Below are positions 28,069-37,511 of a DNA stretch of 54,360 nucleotides, piece by piece. The notes under the pieces are model-generated. The model did not search any database and had not been told where the DNA came from. It was given only the letters and a program-made list of their open reading frames with translations. The stretch lies in NCBI GenBank assembly GCA_947448415.1, contig CANFMT010000017.1, positions 1-54,360 of the forward strand, in the 5' to 3' direction. The number at the start of each line of letters is the position of its first letter. The first letter of the stretch is position 1. The position numbers and the translations under genes are program-made. Source of the DNA: Burkholderiaceae bacterium (GTDB lineage: Bacteria > Pseudomonadota > Gammaproteobacteria > Burkholderiales > Burkholderiaceae).

Positions 28069-28120
28069 AAGCTAAATCGTACAACGATCTTTCCTTGCTT
28101 ATTTAAAAAAATCTATAAAA

Positions 28121-28140
28121 AAACCACCCGAAGGTGGTTT
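28121..28140 (-). terminator. Terminator of the lipase-like gene
   Basis: AAACCACC and GGTGGTTT with loop CGAA (UUCG on the transcript), followed on the minus strand by a T tract. The same hairpin sequence occurs after tRNA-Ser near 31.27 kb. Confidence 0.85.
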
Positions 28141-28151
28141 CTCTGGTTTGA

Positions 28152-29450
28152 TCAGTTTTGAGGGCAGGCATTAGGCAAAGGTTTTCCAGCAATGCGGTCT
28201 TTCACCCAGGATACATAAAACGGCTTTGATGACCCCGGGGTTGTAAAGTGGGATTGCTCGCCAGGCAACTGCATTCTTCCAACATTACCTCCTAATTTAC
28301 ACGCCTGCTCTTGATATAGCTTGTGCATCATCGGTGGAACTGCAGTGTCTTTTGTGCCAAAGTAGATCTGTACTGGGGCTATGGGTTTAACCACAGGTAC
28401 CCCACCCTTTAACATTGCCTCGGCCCAGGCAACAGTATTGACTGGCTTCTGCTTTAAGAGGGTTGCGTAGCTAGAGCCATAATTAAAATTAAATGTATCG
28501 CTGGCAGTATGCATACACTTGTTTAGGTAAATATCATTAGCAACCTTTACACCTTCATCGGTAAAAATATCCGATAACTTGAGATTAGGAAATGCAGCCT
28601 GAGTCCCCCAGTAAAACATGGTTGCATGCGTGAAATTAAAGACGTTATCCAGAAACATCTTTTGGGAATCTTGGAAATATTTATCCGCAGTAGCTTGATC
28701 ATGCTTACCCGCTGGTGCCAGGATGGATATATCTTGCGGTGCCAATGCAACAAAGCCAACAATATCAAGATTGTCAGATACTGTTCCGGTTTGCTTAATA
28801 TATTCAGGCATTGCCGCTAGTGCTATTGTTGCGCCACCCCCTTGCGACCAGCCATAAACGACTGTCTTTTTATTGGCACCCGTCTCCTTCATGGAGGCAG
28901 CAGCACGAGCTGCATTCATTGTGTCCATGCCATTGGTGGCAGCAACACTATATTGATGCCTACCACCACTACCCAAGCCTTGGTAATCGGTCGCGACCAG
29001 CACATAGCCCTCTTTAATAAACTCCTCTACTGCAGGAATTCCATAATCAGTCCAAGAATTTCCTCCAACCAAGAAGTATTCATTCAAAGGGGCGGCCGGA
29101 TCGATCACTTGAGATGGTCCGCAATTTTGAGCTGAGCCTGTTGTTCCGTGTGCCCAAGTCATCACAGGGCGTCCCCCTGAGGGAGCTGGGCCTGAAGGCG
29201 CAACTACTAAACCTGTTGAGATGGTTTTACGACCTGAAATATCGGAAGAAATATATGCGATCTTCCAGGCTTGAGCATTTTTAATAGAAGTAGAAATTTG
29301 TTCCTGCTTAATAACTTGTCCCAATTTACCCTCGGGAGTCATTTTCATAACAGCAGCATAAAAAGGCTGCATTGGTGGATCGGCATAAACCATAGAGAAA
29401 TAAAAACTTAACAGAGCGCTAATAGCCAAGGTAGAGAGTATTTTTTTCAT
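28152..29450 (-). CDS. Secreted alpha/beta-hydrolase, secretory-lipase family
   Basis: A 432-residue protein with a signal peptide (about 1-23, ending VYA). It has MTWAHGTTG (about 97-105, oxyanion region), TDYQGLGSGG, and the nucleophile elbow GWSQGG with Ser202. The likely catalytic Asp is in IYFGTKDTAVPP and the His in EQSHFTTPG. This order and length fit the secretory lipase family (LIP type). The substrate may be an ester or short-chain lipid; the sequence does not decide. It follows the 2-oxoacid decarboxylase gene by 32 nt and ends at a clear terminator. Confidence 0.8.
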   Translation of the reverse strand: MKKILSTLAISALLSFYFSMVYADPPMQPFYAAVMKMTPEGKLGQVIKQEQISTSIKNAQAWKIAYISSDISGRKTISTGLVVAPSGPAPSGGRPVMTWAHGTTGSAQNCGPSQVIDPAAPLNEYFLVGGNSWTDYGIPAVEEFIKEGYVLVATDYQGLGSGGRHQYSVAATNGMDTMNAARAAASMKETGANKKTVVYGWSQGGGATIALAAMPEYIKQTGTVSDNLDIVGFVALAPQDISILAPAGKHDQATADKYFQDSQKMFLDNVFNFTHATMFYWGTQAAFPNLKLSDIFTDEGVKVANDIYLNKCMHTASDTFNFNYGSSYATLLKQKPVNTVAWAEAMLKGGVPVVKPIAPVQIYFGTKDTAVPPMMHKLYQEQACKLGGNVGRMQLPGEQSHFTTPGSSKPFYVSWVKDRIAGKPLPNACPQN

Positions 29451-29482
29451 AGGAACCTAGAAGTAATTAAATACAAGGGTAA

Positions 29483-31162
29483 TTAAGCCGGAATATTGGC
29501 CTTATAAACATGGTGTTGAAGTTTGACAGGAACAGGTTGGCTCTCAGATACAGGAATCATTACCTCAATGTAAGAAGCCCCATCAAAAGAGCTTGCCTTT
29601 TCAATAGCGGCATCTAACTGCGCAACTGTGGCTACTTTTGCGCAGAACCAATCAGTGCAACCCATTGCTGCAGGTATCTGAGAATAATTCCATTTTGCTA
29701 AATCATCATACTTCCAGCCGGTTTCGCTAATAACTACTTCAATACCATACAGAGCGTTATTCAGAACAAAAATAATGGGTTTAATACCATAACGCCCCAT
29801 TGTTCCAATCTCATTTGCTGTCAATTGATGTGAGCCATCCCCTGTGACTAGGATAGTGCGACCCGCCTTATTAGCCATGCAAATGCCCTCTGCAGCTGCG
29901 GTTGCCCACCCTATCGAGCCCCACAATACTTGCGTCTGAAAGCTTACGCCTTCTGGCAACAGCATTGGGGTCATATACAACATACAGGATCCGGTTTCAG
30001 CAACCAGCACATCACCTGAACGTAACATGTTTTGTAAGCGGGGATAAAAGTTCGCAGAGTTAGTGGCATCGCTCGGTGCACCTACCAATGGGAATTTTGA
30101 TTGCTTTTCTTTTGTTTCGACTTTTGCTAGCGCAGTGATGCGCTTAGTTAATTCGGTAAGCATATCCGATAAGGCTATTCCCGTAAAAATTGTTCCGCCA
30201 AGTTTTACAAAGCGGTCGCCAAGAACAATCGTTTTCTCTGGATTAAGATTGTTGGTCCAGTTACCTGTATTAATATCCTCAGGAATCAATCCACCAAAAT
30301 CTAATACTAAGTCAGCAGTCTCTACGACCGTTTTTAAATCTTTCGGACTAGATGTCACACCGCTATATACGCCAAGGTAATTAGGATGCGATTCAGATAC
30401 CATCCCTTTACCCATTGGAGGGGTTGCGTAAGAAATATTAGATTTATTTAAGAATTCGATGAATTGATTTACCAATCCATAGCTAGCAATTAAATTGGAT
30501 GGCAGAGCAACAATACTCTTTGCAGTACTCATTTTATCCATCACAAAATGAATGGCCGCCTCTAAAGTGGCCGGATCACTTTGGGCCCTTTTAATGGCAG
30601 CCAATGGCTTGCCCTTGATTGGCTTGCCATTGACCGGCATCAACGCATAATCCATCGGAACAATAATGTAGGCTGGTGCACTTAGGCTTAAGGCATCACG
30701 AATCACCCTCTCCATCTCATCAATGACATTATCTGGAGTTAGGTTGGTGGATACACAACAAGCGGCCGCCGAAATTGCCTGAAAATTATTAAAAACACCA
30801 TCGCCCAGAGTATGGTGGGTAACAAGACCTTGTTGTTGAATTTGAGTGCTTGGTGAGCCAACAATAAAAAAGACTGGTAAGCGCTGAGACTTAGCACCCA
30901 TCACGCCATTGATGGCGCTCAACTCTCCAACCCCATAAGTTGTTGATAGTATTGAGGCTCCATAGATACGGGCATAGCCATCTGCAGCATATGCAGCGTT
31001 CAACTCATTTGCACAGGCAACCCAATCTAAGCGATCACACTTCTCAATTGCATCATCAAAGGGAAAAGCATAGTCGCCAGGAACCCCAAAGATACGATCA
31101 ATACCTAAATCAGCCAAACGATTAATGACATATTCAGCCACTGTCGGAGCGCTTAAGGTCAT
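29483..31162 (-). CDS. Thiamine-diphosphate 2-oxoacid decarboxylase (pyruvate/indolepyruvate type)
   Basis: A 559-residue enzyme of the PDC/IPDC family. Active-site residues typical for these decarboxylases are visible: GVPGDY (Asp30), NELNAAYAADGYAR (Glu53) and the double histidine THHTLGDG (His116, His117), which acetolactate synthases lack. The cofactor motif is GDGSHQLTANEIG, and the late glutamate is in LYGIEVVISE. It decarboxylates a 2-oxoacid to an aldehyde; pyruvate, indolepyruvate and phenylpyruvate are all possible. AAGGATTA precedes the ATG. It is probably in one unit with the following hydrolase gene. Confidence 0.88.
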   Translation of the reverse strand: MTLSAPTVAEYVINRLADLGIDRIFGVPGDYAFPFDDAIEKCDRLDWVACANELNAAYAADGYARIYGASILSTTYGVGELSAINGVMGAKSQRLPVFFIVGSPSTQIQQQGLVTHHTLGDGVFNNFQAISAAACCVSTNLTPDNVIDEMERVIRDALSLSAPAYIIVPMDYALMPVNGKPIKGKPLAAIKRAQSDPATLEAAIHFVMDKMSTAKSIVALPSNLIASYGLVNQFIEFLNKSNISYATPPMGKGMVSESHPNYLGVYSGVTSSPKDLKTVVETADLVLDFGGLIPEDINTGNWTNNLNPEKTIVLGDRFVKLGGTIFTGIALSDMLTELTKRITALAKVETKEKQSKFPLVGAPSDATNSANFYPRLQNMLRSGDVLVAETGSCMLYMTPMLLPEGVSFQTQVLWGSIGWATAAAEGICMANKAGRTILVTGDGSHQLTANEIGTMGRYGIKPIIFVLNNALYGIEVVISETGWKYDDLAKWNYSQIPAAMGCTDWFCAKVATVAQLDAAIEKASSFDGASYIEVMIPVSESQPVPVKLQHHVYKANIPA

Positions 31163-31269
31163 AGTTAATCCTTATGATATTTAGCTTTTATTTTAATCCC
31201 AGTGCCATTTAGTTTGATGCAGAATCAAAGACGTCTTTGAATGGCCCCCAATAATTCGCTGGAAATAAA

Positions 31270-31289
31270 AAACCACCCGAAGGTGGTTT
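31270..31289 (-). terminator. Terminator of tRNA-Ser
   Basis: AAACCACC-CGAA-GGTGGTTT, identical to the hairpin at 28.12 kb, followed by TTTATTT on the minus strand and placed 12 nt after the tRNA-Ser CCA end. Confidence 0.85.
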
Positions 31290-31300
31290 AAAAGAGAATT

Positions 31301-31390
31301 TGGCGGAAGAGGTGAGATTCGAACTCACGGAGGACTTTCATCCTCGCCAGTTTTCAAGACTGGTGCATTCAACCGCTCTGCCACTCTTCC
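31301..31390 (-). tRNA. tRNA-Ser (anticodon TGA)
   Basis: A complete class II tRNA on the minus strand: acceptor GGAAGAG pairing with CTCTTCC, anticodon arm CCAGT-CTTGAAA-ACTGG with anticodon TGA, a long variable arm (GAGGATGAAAGTCCTC), T-arm GTGAGTTCGAATCTCAC, discriminator G and encoded CCA. It decodes UCA and UCG/UCU by wobble. Confidence 0.97.
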
Positions 31391-31423
31391 ATTTGCTTGA
31401 ATACGATCGATTCAAGCCCTAGA

Positions 31424-32560
31424 TTATAGAGAACTTTTGATTTGCCTTTCCAAATGCTTGGCTATAGCCAGACTTGAGGTGAGCCCAGGGGACTCAAAGC
31501 CATATAGATTAAAGAGTCCTTGAAGGTCATGATCTTTGGGGGTGTTTATACAAAAGTCACCAGCCGGGGTATTAGGAGGTGTAATTTTTGCCCTGACACC
31601 TGAATAATCAGGTTGCAATGAGCCATCTTTTAGCTCAGGCCAATAGCGCCTTACGGCCTCATAGAAACCCTCTCCTCGCTTTGGATTCACCGTGTAATCA
31701 ATTTGCTCTTCAGCGTTGATATCAAGCCACTCTACATCAGGTCCAAACTTCGCTTGCCCACCCATGTCTAAAGTTAGGTGAACACCCAGACCTCCTGGTT
31801 CTGGGATCGGATAAATTAAATGACTAAATGGCGATTTTCCTGAAAGGGAGAAATAATTACCTTTAGCAAAGTACGCTTTTGGAATTTGCTCTGATCTTAA
31901 GCCTTCAATTTTTTGCGCTACTGCTGGTGCACTCATGCCCGCACAGTTAATCAAGAATTTTGTTTGTATCTTCATGCCATCAGCACCGCCAATTTCTAAC
32001 TCAAAACCATTCTGTGCATTTGGACCAATAGGCTTTGCACTGATAAGCGGTGATTGATAGGCAATCATGCCACCAGTATCCTCAAATCCACCCAGGAGCG
32101 AAAGCATATATCCATGGCTATCTACAATGCCAGTTGATGAAGATAATATTGCTGCCGAGCATTTGAGATTAGGCTCAAGTATCTTGGCCTCATCTTCTGA
32201 AATCAACTTGATCTCGGGAACGCCGTTGTTTTGTGCCTTATAAAGAATGGCTTGCAAATCATTGATTTGACTATCGTCTGTAGCAACAATCAACTTGCCA
32301 TAAGGCTGGGTTGCAACCTGATGACTGCGGCAATATTCATAAAGAAGTCTGTTGCCCTCAACACAAAACTTAGCCTTTAAAGAGTCCTTGGGATAGTAAA
32401 TGCCAGCGTGTATAACTTCACTATTGCGCGCGCTACTAATCGTGCCAAAAGAAGCTTCGCGTTCTAAGAGAATCGTTTCCCTGCCTTGAAGAGCCATCTC
32501 CCTAGCTACCGCTAGACCAACTACCCCGGCACCAATCACGACACAATCAAGTCGCTCCAT
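31424..32560 (-). CDS. FAD-dependent oxidoreductase, L-2-hydroxyglutarate oxidase (LhgO)-like
   Basis: A 378-residue DAO-fold flavoprotein. The dinucleotide motif VVIGAGVVGLAVAREMAL is at about 7-24, followed by LLEREASFGTISSARNSEVIHAGIYYP (in parts, about 31-57), characteristic of LhgO/L2HGDH-type enzymes. The C-terminus has FGPDVEWL, YSGVRAKITPP and a GLFNLYGFESPGLTSSLAIA segment that closes the FAD site. The probable reaction is oxidation of an L-2-hydroxyacid, with L-2-hydroxyglutarate the best guess. It is divergent from pgi and upstream of tRNA-Ser on the same strand. Confidence 0.8.
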   Translation of the reverse strand: MERLDCVVIGAGVVGLAVAREMALQGRETILLEREASFGTISSARNSEVIHAGIYYPKDSLKAKFCVEGNRLLYEYCRSHQVATQPYGKLIVATDDSQINDLQAILYKAQNNGVPEIKLISEDEAKILEPNLKCSAAILSSSTGIVDSHGYMLSLLGGFEDTGGMIAYQSPLISAKPIGPNAQNGFELEIGGADGMKIQTKFLINCAGMSAPAVAQKIEGLRSEQIPKAYFAKGNYFSLSGKSPFSHLIYPIPEPGGLGVHLTLDMGGQAKFGPDVEWLDINAEEQIDYTVNPKRGEGFYEAVRRYWPELKDGSLQPDYSGVRAKITPPNTPAGDFCINTPKDHDLQGLFNLYGFESPGLTSSLAIAKHLERQIKSSL

Positions 32561-32648
32561 CTACTACTCTCGCTTTGTTTTTTTAGGTATCAACATACTT
32601 AAATCGTAACATTTTCAGTGTTTTAGTGGGTTTTTGGTCGCTTCTTGA

Positions 32649-32654
32649 TAAAAT
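32649..32654 (+). promoter_or_regulatory. Extended -10 element of pgi
   Basis: TGATAAAAT (TG-N-TAAAAT) ends exactly 6 nt before the pgi ATG, and there is no Shine-Dalgarno. The predicted transcription start is the A of the start codon. Confidence 0.6.
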
Positions 32655-32660
32655 CTAGAT

Positions 32661-34163
32661 ATGTCTCTGAGACCATCGCAAAACCCAGAAAATCTGCCCA
32701 ATAGCGCCCATACGGCTGTAGACGTAGTACTTGACACCGCCTATCAAAATATCACTGACGCGCAGTGGGATGAACTTTTTGCCCTTGCCCGAAAATCTCA
32801 TCTCGATACCTTTATTGCTGACATGTTTGCTGGTAAACATATCAACCTCAGCGAAGATCGCCCCGCCCTGCATTCTGCCTTGCGTAATCTTTCCAAGACA
32901 CCCGTCATGTTAGATGGCAAAGATGTCATGCCTGAAGTGATTAATGTATGGCATCGCATTGAGGCACTGTGCAATAAATGGGTTGGAGTGACCGATGTTA
33001 TTCATATTGGTATTGGTGGATCAGATTTTGGCCCTCGTCTCGCCATTGAATCATTGGCACATGTTCCCGGTATTGATAGTCGTGGCATGCGAATGCATTT
33101 TCTGGCCAACATTGATACTGCTGAGTTGGCTCGCATTTTGGATCGCGCTCAACCTAATAGCACCCGCATCATCATTGTTTCCAAGTCCTTTACTACACTT
33201 GAAACCACCATGAATGCCAAAGCGGCTGTGGCATGGCTCAGGGCTAATGATTGTACTAAGAGTCAAATTAGCAAAGCGCTCTATGCCGTCACCGCAAACG
33301 TACCCGCCGCAAAAGAATTCGGTGTTGAGGAAGATCACATTCTGCCATTCTGGGATTGGGTTGGCGGTCGTTATTCTGTATGGTCGGCAGTTGGTCTACC
33401 CATTGCCTTGCAATACGGCTTTAAGATATTTGAAGAATTTTTAGCTGGCGCGCATGCAATGGATTTGCATTTTAAAAATGCTCCTCTTGAAGATAATTTA
33501 CCTGTCATCATGGCATTGACTTTGTTGCATCAGCAACGAAAACATGGCGTTAAAGCTTATGCTGCCATCCCCTATGCGGATGCCTTAGATTGGTTTCCTA
33601 AGTGGTTGCAGCAATTAGATATGGAAAGTAATGGTAAGAGCGTTGATCGCGACGGTAAGTCAGTTCAATTCTCATCCCCGGTTGTCTTTGGTAGCGCCGG
33701 TAGTAATGCTCAGCACTCGTATTTCCAGCTCTTGCACCAGGGTACAGAAATTATCCCAATTGATTTCATTGCGGTCAGAAAGCCGATGAGTGATCGACCA
33801 GAAGCTATAGCGCATCATCGTATCCTGCTATCCAATTGCTTAGCTCAGGCGCAAGCCCTGGCCCATGGCAAAACGGCCGACAATCCAAATGATGTCTACC
33901 CTGGGAATCGCCCGAGCAACCTATTATTCCTGCCTGAATTAAATGCTTTTTACCTAGGGGCACTCTTAGCTCTTTATGAAAACCGTACTGCTTCTTTAGG
34001 TGCGCTCTGGAACATTAATAGCTTTGATCAGCCTGGCGTCGAATTTGGCAAAATACTTGCTAAGCCCATTGAAAAAGCTTTAGGCAGCGGCTCAGATCAT
34101 ATTGATCCTTCCGATGGTATTGATGCAGTTACGGCTGCACGCATTAACTTCTTAAATAGTTAA
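32661..34163 (+). CDS. pgi: Glucose-6-phosphate isomerase
   Basis: A 500-residue phosphoglucose isomerase. Seen are DVIHIGIGGSDFGPRLAIE (about 112-130), SKSFTTLETTMNAKAA with the phosphate-binding SxT cluster, FWDWVGGRYSVWSAVGLP (about 230-247, signature 1), the catalytic-Glu region QLDMESNGKS, and the C-terminal signature region (ENRTASLGALWNINSFDQPGVEFGK, in parts). It links glucose-6-phosphate and fructose-6-phosphate. It is followed after 53 nt by a phosphohexomutase, so the pair can channel hexose phosphates to mannose and polysaccharide precursors. Confidence 0.96.
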   Translation: MSLRPSQNPENLPNSAHTAVDVVLDTAYQNITDAQWDELFALARKSHLDTFIADMFAGKHINLSEDRPALHSALRNLSKTPVMLDGKDVMPEVINVWHRIEALCNKWVGVTDVIHIGIGGSDFGPRLAIESLAHVPGIDSRGMRMHFLANIDTAELARILDRAQPNSTRIIIVSKSFTTLETTMNAKAAVAWLRANDCTKSQISKALYAVTANVPAAKEFGVEEDHILPFWDWVGGRYSVWSAVGLPIALQYGFKIFEEFLAGAHAMDLHFKNAPLEDNLPVIMALTLLHQQRKHGVKAYAAIPYADALDWFPKWLQQLDMESNGKSVDRDGKSVQFSSPVVFGSAGSNAQHSYFQLLHQGTEIIPIDFIAVRKPMSDRPEAIAHHRILLSNCLAQAQALAHGKTADNPNDVYPGNRPSNLLFLPELNAFYLGALLALYENRTASLGALWNINSFDQPGVEFGKILAKPIEKALGSGSDHIDPSDGIDAVTAARINFLNS

Positions 34164-34216
34164 TGCATTTTCTGTTCATTAACGCTTTATTTCATTTCTA
34201 AGTTAGAAGGTTCGTC

Positions 34217-35602
34217 ATGCAACTGTCTCCATCAATTTTTAAAGCTTATGATATTCGCGGCATTATTGATGAAACCGTTGATCCTTCGATCGCCAAACTG
34301 ATTGGACAAGCGTTTGGTACAGAAATGCGCGAACTTGGTGAAACAGAAATAGTGATTGGCCGAGATGGTCGCTTATCTGGCCCTAGTCTGATTGAAGCAC
34401 TAACAGAAGGCCTGCTATCAACCGGCATTAATGTGATTGACTTGGGTATGGTTGCAACCCCCATGGTGTACTTTGGCGCCAATCAGGTGCTAGATGGCAA
34501 AAAGCCTAAATCAGGAATCATGATTACAGGCAGTCATAACCCCCCTAACTACAACGGTTTCAAAATGGTTCTGGGTGGTGCCGCTATTTATGGGGATCAA
34601 ATTCAGGCCTTGCGTAAGCGTATTGAAGCCAAGCAATTTGCTACTGGCCAAGGTTCGCGCAGTACCTTTGATATCTTCCCTATGTATCTTGAGCATATCG
34701 TCGGTGATGTGAAGTTAGCTCGTCCAATGAAGATTGTTGTTGATTGTGGCAATGGCGTTGGTGGCGCATTTGCTGGCAAACTCTTTAGAGCTTTGGGTTG
34801 CGAAGTACAAGAACTGTTCTGCGAAGTGGATGGCCATTTCCCAAACCATCACCCTGATCCAGCTCACGTTGAAAACCTGCAAGACCTTATTAAGAACCTG
34901 CAAACTACTGATAATGAATTGGGTCTTGCTTTTGATGGCGATGCTGATCGACTTGGCGTTGTCACTAAAGATGGACAAGTAATCTTCCCAGATCGCCAAA
35001 TGATGTTGTTTGCTAAGGATGTACTCTCCAGAAATCCTGGTGGGCAGATTATTTACGACGTCAAATGCACTCGCAATCTAGCTACTTATGTGAAAAAACA
35101 TGGTGGCGAGCCATTAATGTGGAAAACCGGCCACTCCTTAGTCAAAGCTAAGCTCAAAGAAACTGGTGCACCCCTTGCTGGTGAAATGAGTGGTCATATC
35201 TTCTTTAAAGATCGTTGGTTTGGTTTTGATGATGGTCTATATACCGGCGCACGTCTTTTGGAGATCCTTTCAAAAGAGAAAGATCCTAATCAAACCCTTA
35301 ATGACTTACCGAACGCTATTTGCACCCCTGAATTGCAACTTGCTTGCGCTGAAGGCGAACCTTTTGCAATGCTCGAGACCATTAAAGCCAATGCCAAGTT
35401 CCCTACATCTGAATCCATTAATACGATTGATGGTGTACGCGTGGAATACAAAGATGGTTTTGGTTTGGCCCGGCCGTCTAATACAACACCGGTAGTAGTG
35501 ATGCGATTTGAAGCTGACAGTGATGAGGCTATTGCCCGTATTCAGGCTGAGTTTAAGGCTGTCTTATTGGCAGCAAAACCAGATGCTAACCTCCCGTTTT
35601 AA
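34217..35602 (+). CDS. Phosphomannomutase/phosphoglucomutase (AlgC-like)
   Basis: A 461-residue alpha-D-phosphohexomutase. It starts with IFKAYDIRGI and has the active serine in MITGSHNPPNYNGFK (about 100-114). The metal-binding loop is AFDGDADRLGVV (about 238-249), the sugar-specificity loop GEMSGHIFFKDRW (about 321-333), and the phosphate loop RPSNTTPVVVMRFE. This domain order and length match the bifunctional PMM/PGM of Pseudomonas (AlgC). It probably supplies mannose-1-phosphate and glucose-1-phosphate for LPS or exopolysaccharide. AGAAGG precedes the ATG. Confidence 0.92.
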   Translation: MQLSPSIFKAYDIRGIIDETVDPSIAKLIGQAFGTEMRELGETEIVIGRDGRLSGPSLIEALTEGLLSTGINVIDLGMVATPMVYFGANQVLDGKKPKSGIMITGSHNPPNYNGFKMVLGGAAIYGDQIQALRKRIEAKQFATGQGSRSTFDIFPMYLEHIVGDVKLARPMKIVVDCGNGVGGAFAGKLFRALGCEVQELFCEVDGHFPNHHPDPAHVENLQDLIKNLQTTDNELGLAFDGDADRLGVVTKDGQVIFPDRQMMLFAKDVLSRNPGGQIIYDVKCTRNLATYVKKHGGEPLMWKTGHSLVKAKLKETGAPLAGEMSGHIFFKDRWFGFDDGLYTGARLLEILSKEKDPNQTLNDLPNAICTPELQLACAEGEPFAMLETIKANAKFPTSESINTIDGVRVEYKDGFGLARPSNTTPVVVMRFEADSDEAIARIQAEFKAVLLAAKPDANLPF

Positions 35603-35648
35603 CTACTAACTGAACCAAAGCCCAAAGATCGTACCTTGGTACTGGAGG

Positions 35649-37415
35649 CTAGAAATTGTAGCTAGCAGACACCCAACCACGTGGTTGCGTTGTGGTGCCG
35701 TCGGTATTGACTGGCTGACCTGTTGAGCTATAAAGGGGATTTTGACCGACTTTCCAAGCCACCATAGCGCCTATACCCCAACCTTCATAGTCCCATTTGA
35801 CGCCAAAACCAGCCCCCATCAAAGAATAGGTATTGTTTGCATTAGTTTGACCTTGCCAGCCCGGATACATATTCTTGTATTGCTGAACTAGGCCAGCATC
35901 AAAGAAAGTGGTAAGCATAAGCTTTTCGCGTAAATAGTGTCTAAGCTCTAAATTGAAAATACCACCTTGCGCCCCACCGGATTGAGCAACTGGATATGCA
36001 CGCACGCCGTAAGGGCCGCCTAGATAAATTTGTTCAGCGGTATTTAAGTTAACCGATGCAAATTGCCCAGAAACCGCTGCGTAGAGATTGGTAGAACCAT
36101 CTTCAACGAGTTGTTGCGTGCGATTCACAGCAAATGAGAGCTTTGTAAAGTTTGATGGCGTCACCACCCCATATGCTGTTGGGCTGGTGTTTGGAATGGA
36201 ATAAAGTCCGTAGTTATATTGGCTAGTTGCCAGAATATCCAGGTGCCCAAAAATCAAACTAACAGATCCATTGGTAATGGCGCCATAGCCAAAGCTATCT
36301 GCAATATTCCCAGATAGACCTACTGAAATATTGTTGATGTTGTAGGCGCTTACCGTTTGATTGGTAGAGAAATTAGTGTTGTTATAACTCTTAATATCGT
36401 AGTTAAGCGATGTATTTACGTTAGCACCCTGACTACGCAACAATGGATAGGCAGCGCTTACACCGGTTGTCCAAGCATCGCCTGCTCCACCGTTATAGGC
36501 ATAGTTACTGACGTTTTTATAGTTTAGAAAAGTACCTGCTAAACCCAAGCGTAAGCCATCAGGTGAAGCTGGCACAGAAATAGCGCCCTGAATATATTGC
36601 GAACCCTGCGAGGCAATGCCGTTAATTGAGAACTGATCACCAATACCAATTGGATTGTTGACATTTAAAGCAAAAACGCCTTGATTGGCGCCGGTTGTTC
36701 TACTTCCGTAGTTATTTGCTTCCACCCTACCTTGCAGTATATTTGGCTGCGTCAATTGCAAACGTAAGTCGGCTTCGCCATCTTTTTCGCCGGGCTCTAG
36801 TTGACTGGATACCATGACACCTGGAGTTTCATTCAAAATGATAATTGCGCGCTCGATCGCGGGCATACTCAAAGGATCACCAACTGGATTGGCGTAAGTA
36901 ATATATTGAGCCGCGCGATCTTTGCTAAATCGGGTTGGGCCCTGCGGATTTTCAACGACGACTTTGCCAAGCTTAGCTTCGGTTACCAAAATCTTTACTA
37001 CTCCACCAGCAATCTTTTGTGGTGGAAGAATTGCTTGAACAGTAAAACCTTTTTTGCGGTAATACTCCTGAATCGCATCACAGGCTTTTTGCAAATCATC
37101 AAATCCTATTTCTGCTCCTATCCAAGGCTTTAATACATTTTGAATCTCAGCTTCAGGTAGAACTTTTATTCCTTCAAGCATAAAAGAGGTAACGATAAAG
37201 CGCACGTCCCCTGGTTTTGCTTGACCAGATGATCCGCCCTCTTTCATGGTGGGCTCGGGAAGTGCTAATGGCGAAGGTAATGGTAACTGCTGCTCGAGTC
37301 CTCGCTGCAAAGCACCAGCATCAACTTGAGCATTAGCAATTGAATGAGCACCCATCTGAAGCACAAAAGTAATGGCAACTGAAAACCGAAGGATTTTTTT
37401 GCCTTTTAAGCTCAT
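35649..37415 (-). CDS. ShlB/FhaC/HecB-type outer-membrane transporter (TpsB)
   Basis: A 588-residue two-partner secretion pore. The signal peptide ends ANAQ (about 30). A Pro-rich linker is followed by a first POTRA domain ([19 protein letters not shown], about 74-92), a second one (about 150-225), and a C-terminal 16-strand beta-barrel from about residue 230, ending with the typical aromatic residue (WVSASYNF). The VRAYP segment near 475 resembles the conserved VRGY/F motif of the barrel loop L6. It would export and fold a large TpsA exoprotein, but none is adjacent. It is divergent from nadA. Confidence 0.9.
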   Translation of the reverse strand: MSLKGKKILRFSVAITFVLQMGAHSIANAQVDAGALQRGLEQQLPLPSPLALPEPTMKEGGSSGQAKPGDVRFIVTSFMLEGIKVLPEAEIQNVLKPWIGAEIGFDDLQKACDAIQEYYRKKGFTVQAILPPQKIAGGVVKILVTEAKLGKVVVENPQGPTRFSKDRAAQYITYANPVGDPLSMPAIERAIIILNETPGVMVSSQLEPGEKDGEADLRLQLTQPNILQGRVEANNYGSRTTGANQGVFALNVNNPIGIGDQFSINGIASQGSQYIQGAISVPASPDGLRLGLAGTFLNYKNVSNYAYNGGAGDAWTTGVSAAYPLLRSQGANVNTSLNYDIKSYNNTNFSTNQTVSAYNINNISVGLSGNIADSFGYGAITNGSVSLIFGHLDILATSQYNYGLYSIPNTSPTAYGVVTPSNFTKLSFAVNRTQQLVEDGSTNLYAAVSGQFASVNLNTAEQIYLGGPYGVRAYPVAQSGGAQGGIFNLELRHYLREKLMLTTFFDAGLVQQYKNMYPGWQGQTNANNTYSLMGAGFGVKWDYEGWGIGAMVAWKVGQNPLYSSTGQPVNTDGTTTQPRGWVSASYNF

Positions 37416-37511
37416 GGGGAAGATTTGAGGATCATTAGTTACAAAAAGTCTTATTATTTTAACGGCTTAGCACGCTTTGGTCGAAAACCGACAGACAGGT
37501 TAAGATTTAGC

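Noticed and set aside
28121..31289. Identical hairpins at 28.12 and 31.27 kb as a repeat family
   Set aside because: Both are terminators with a UUCG loop placed after genes; two short copies do not show a mobile repeat.
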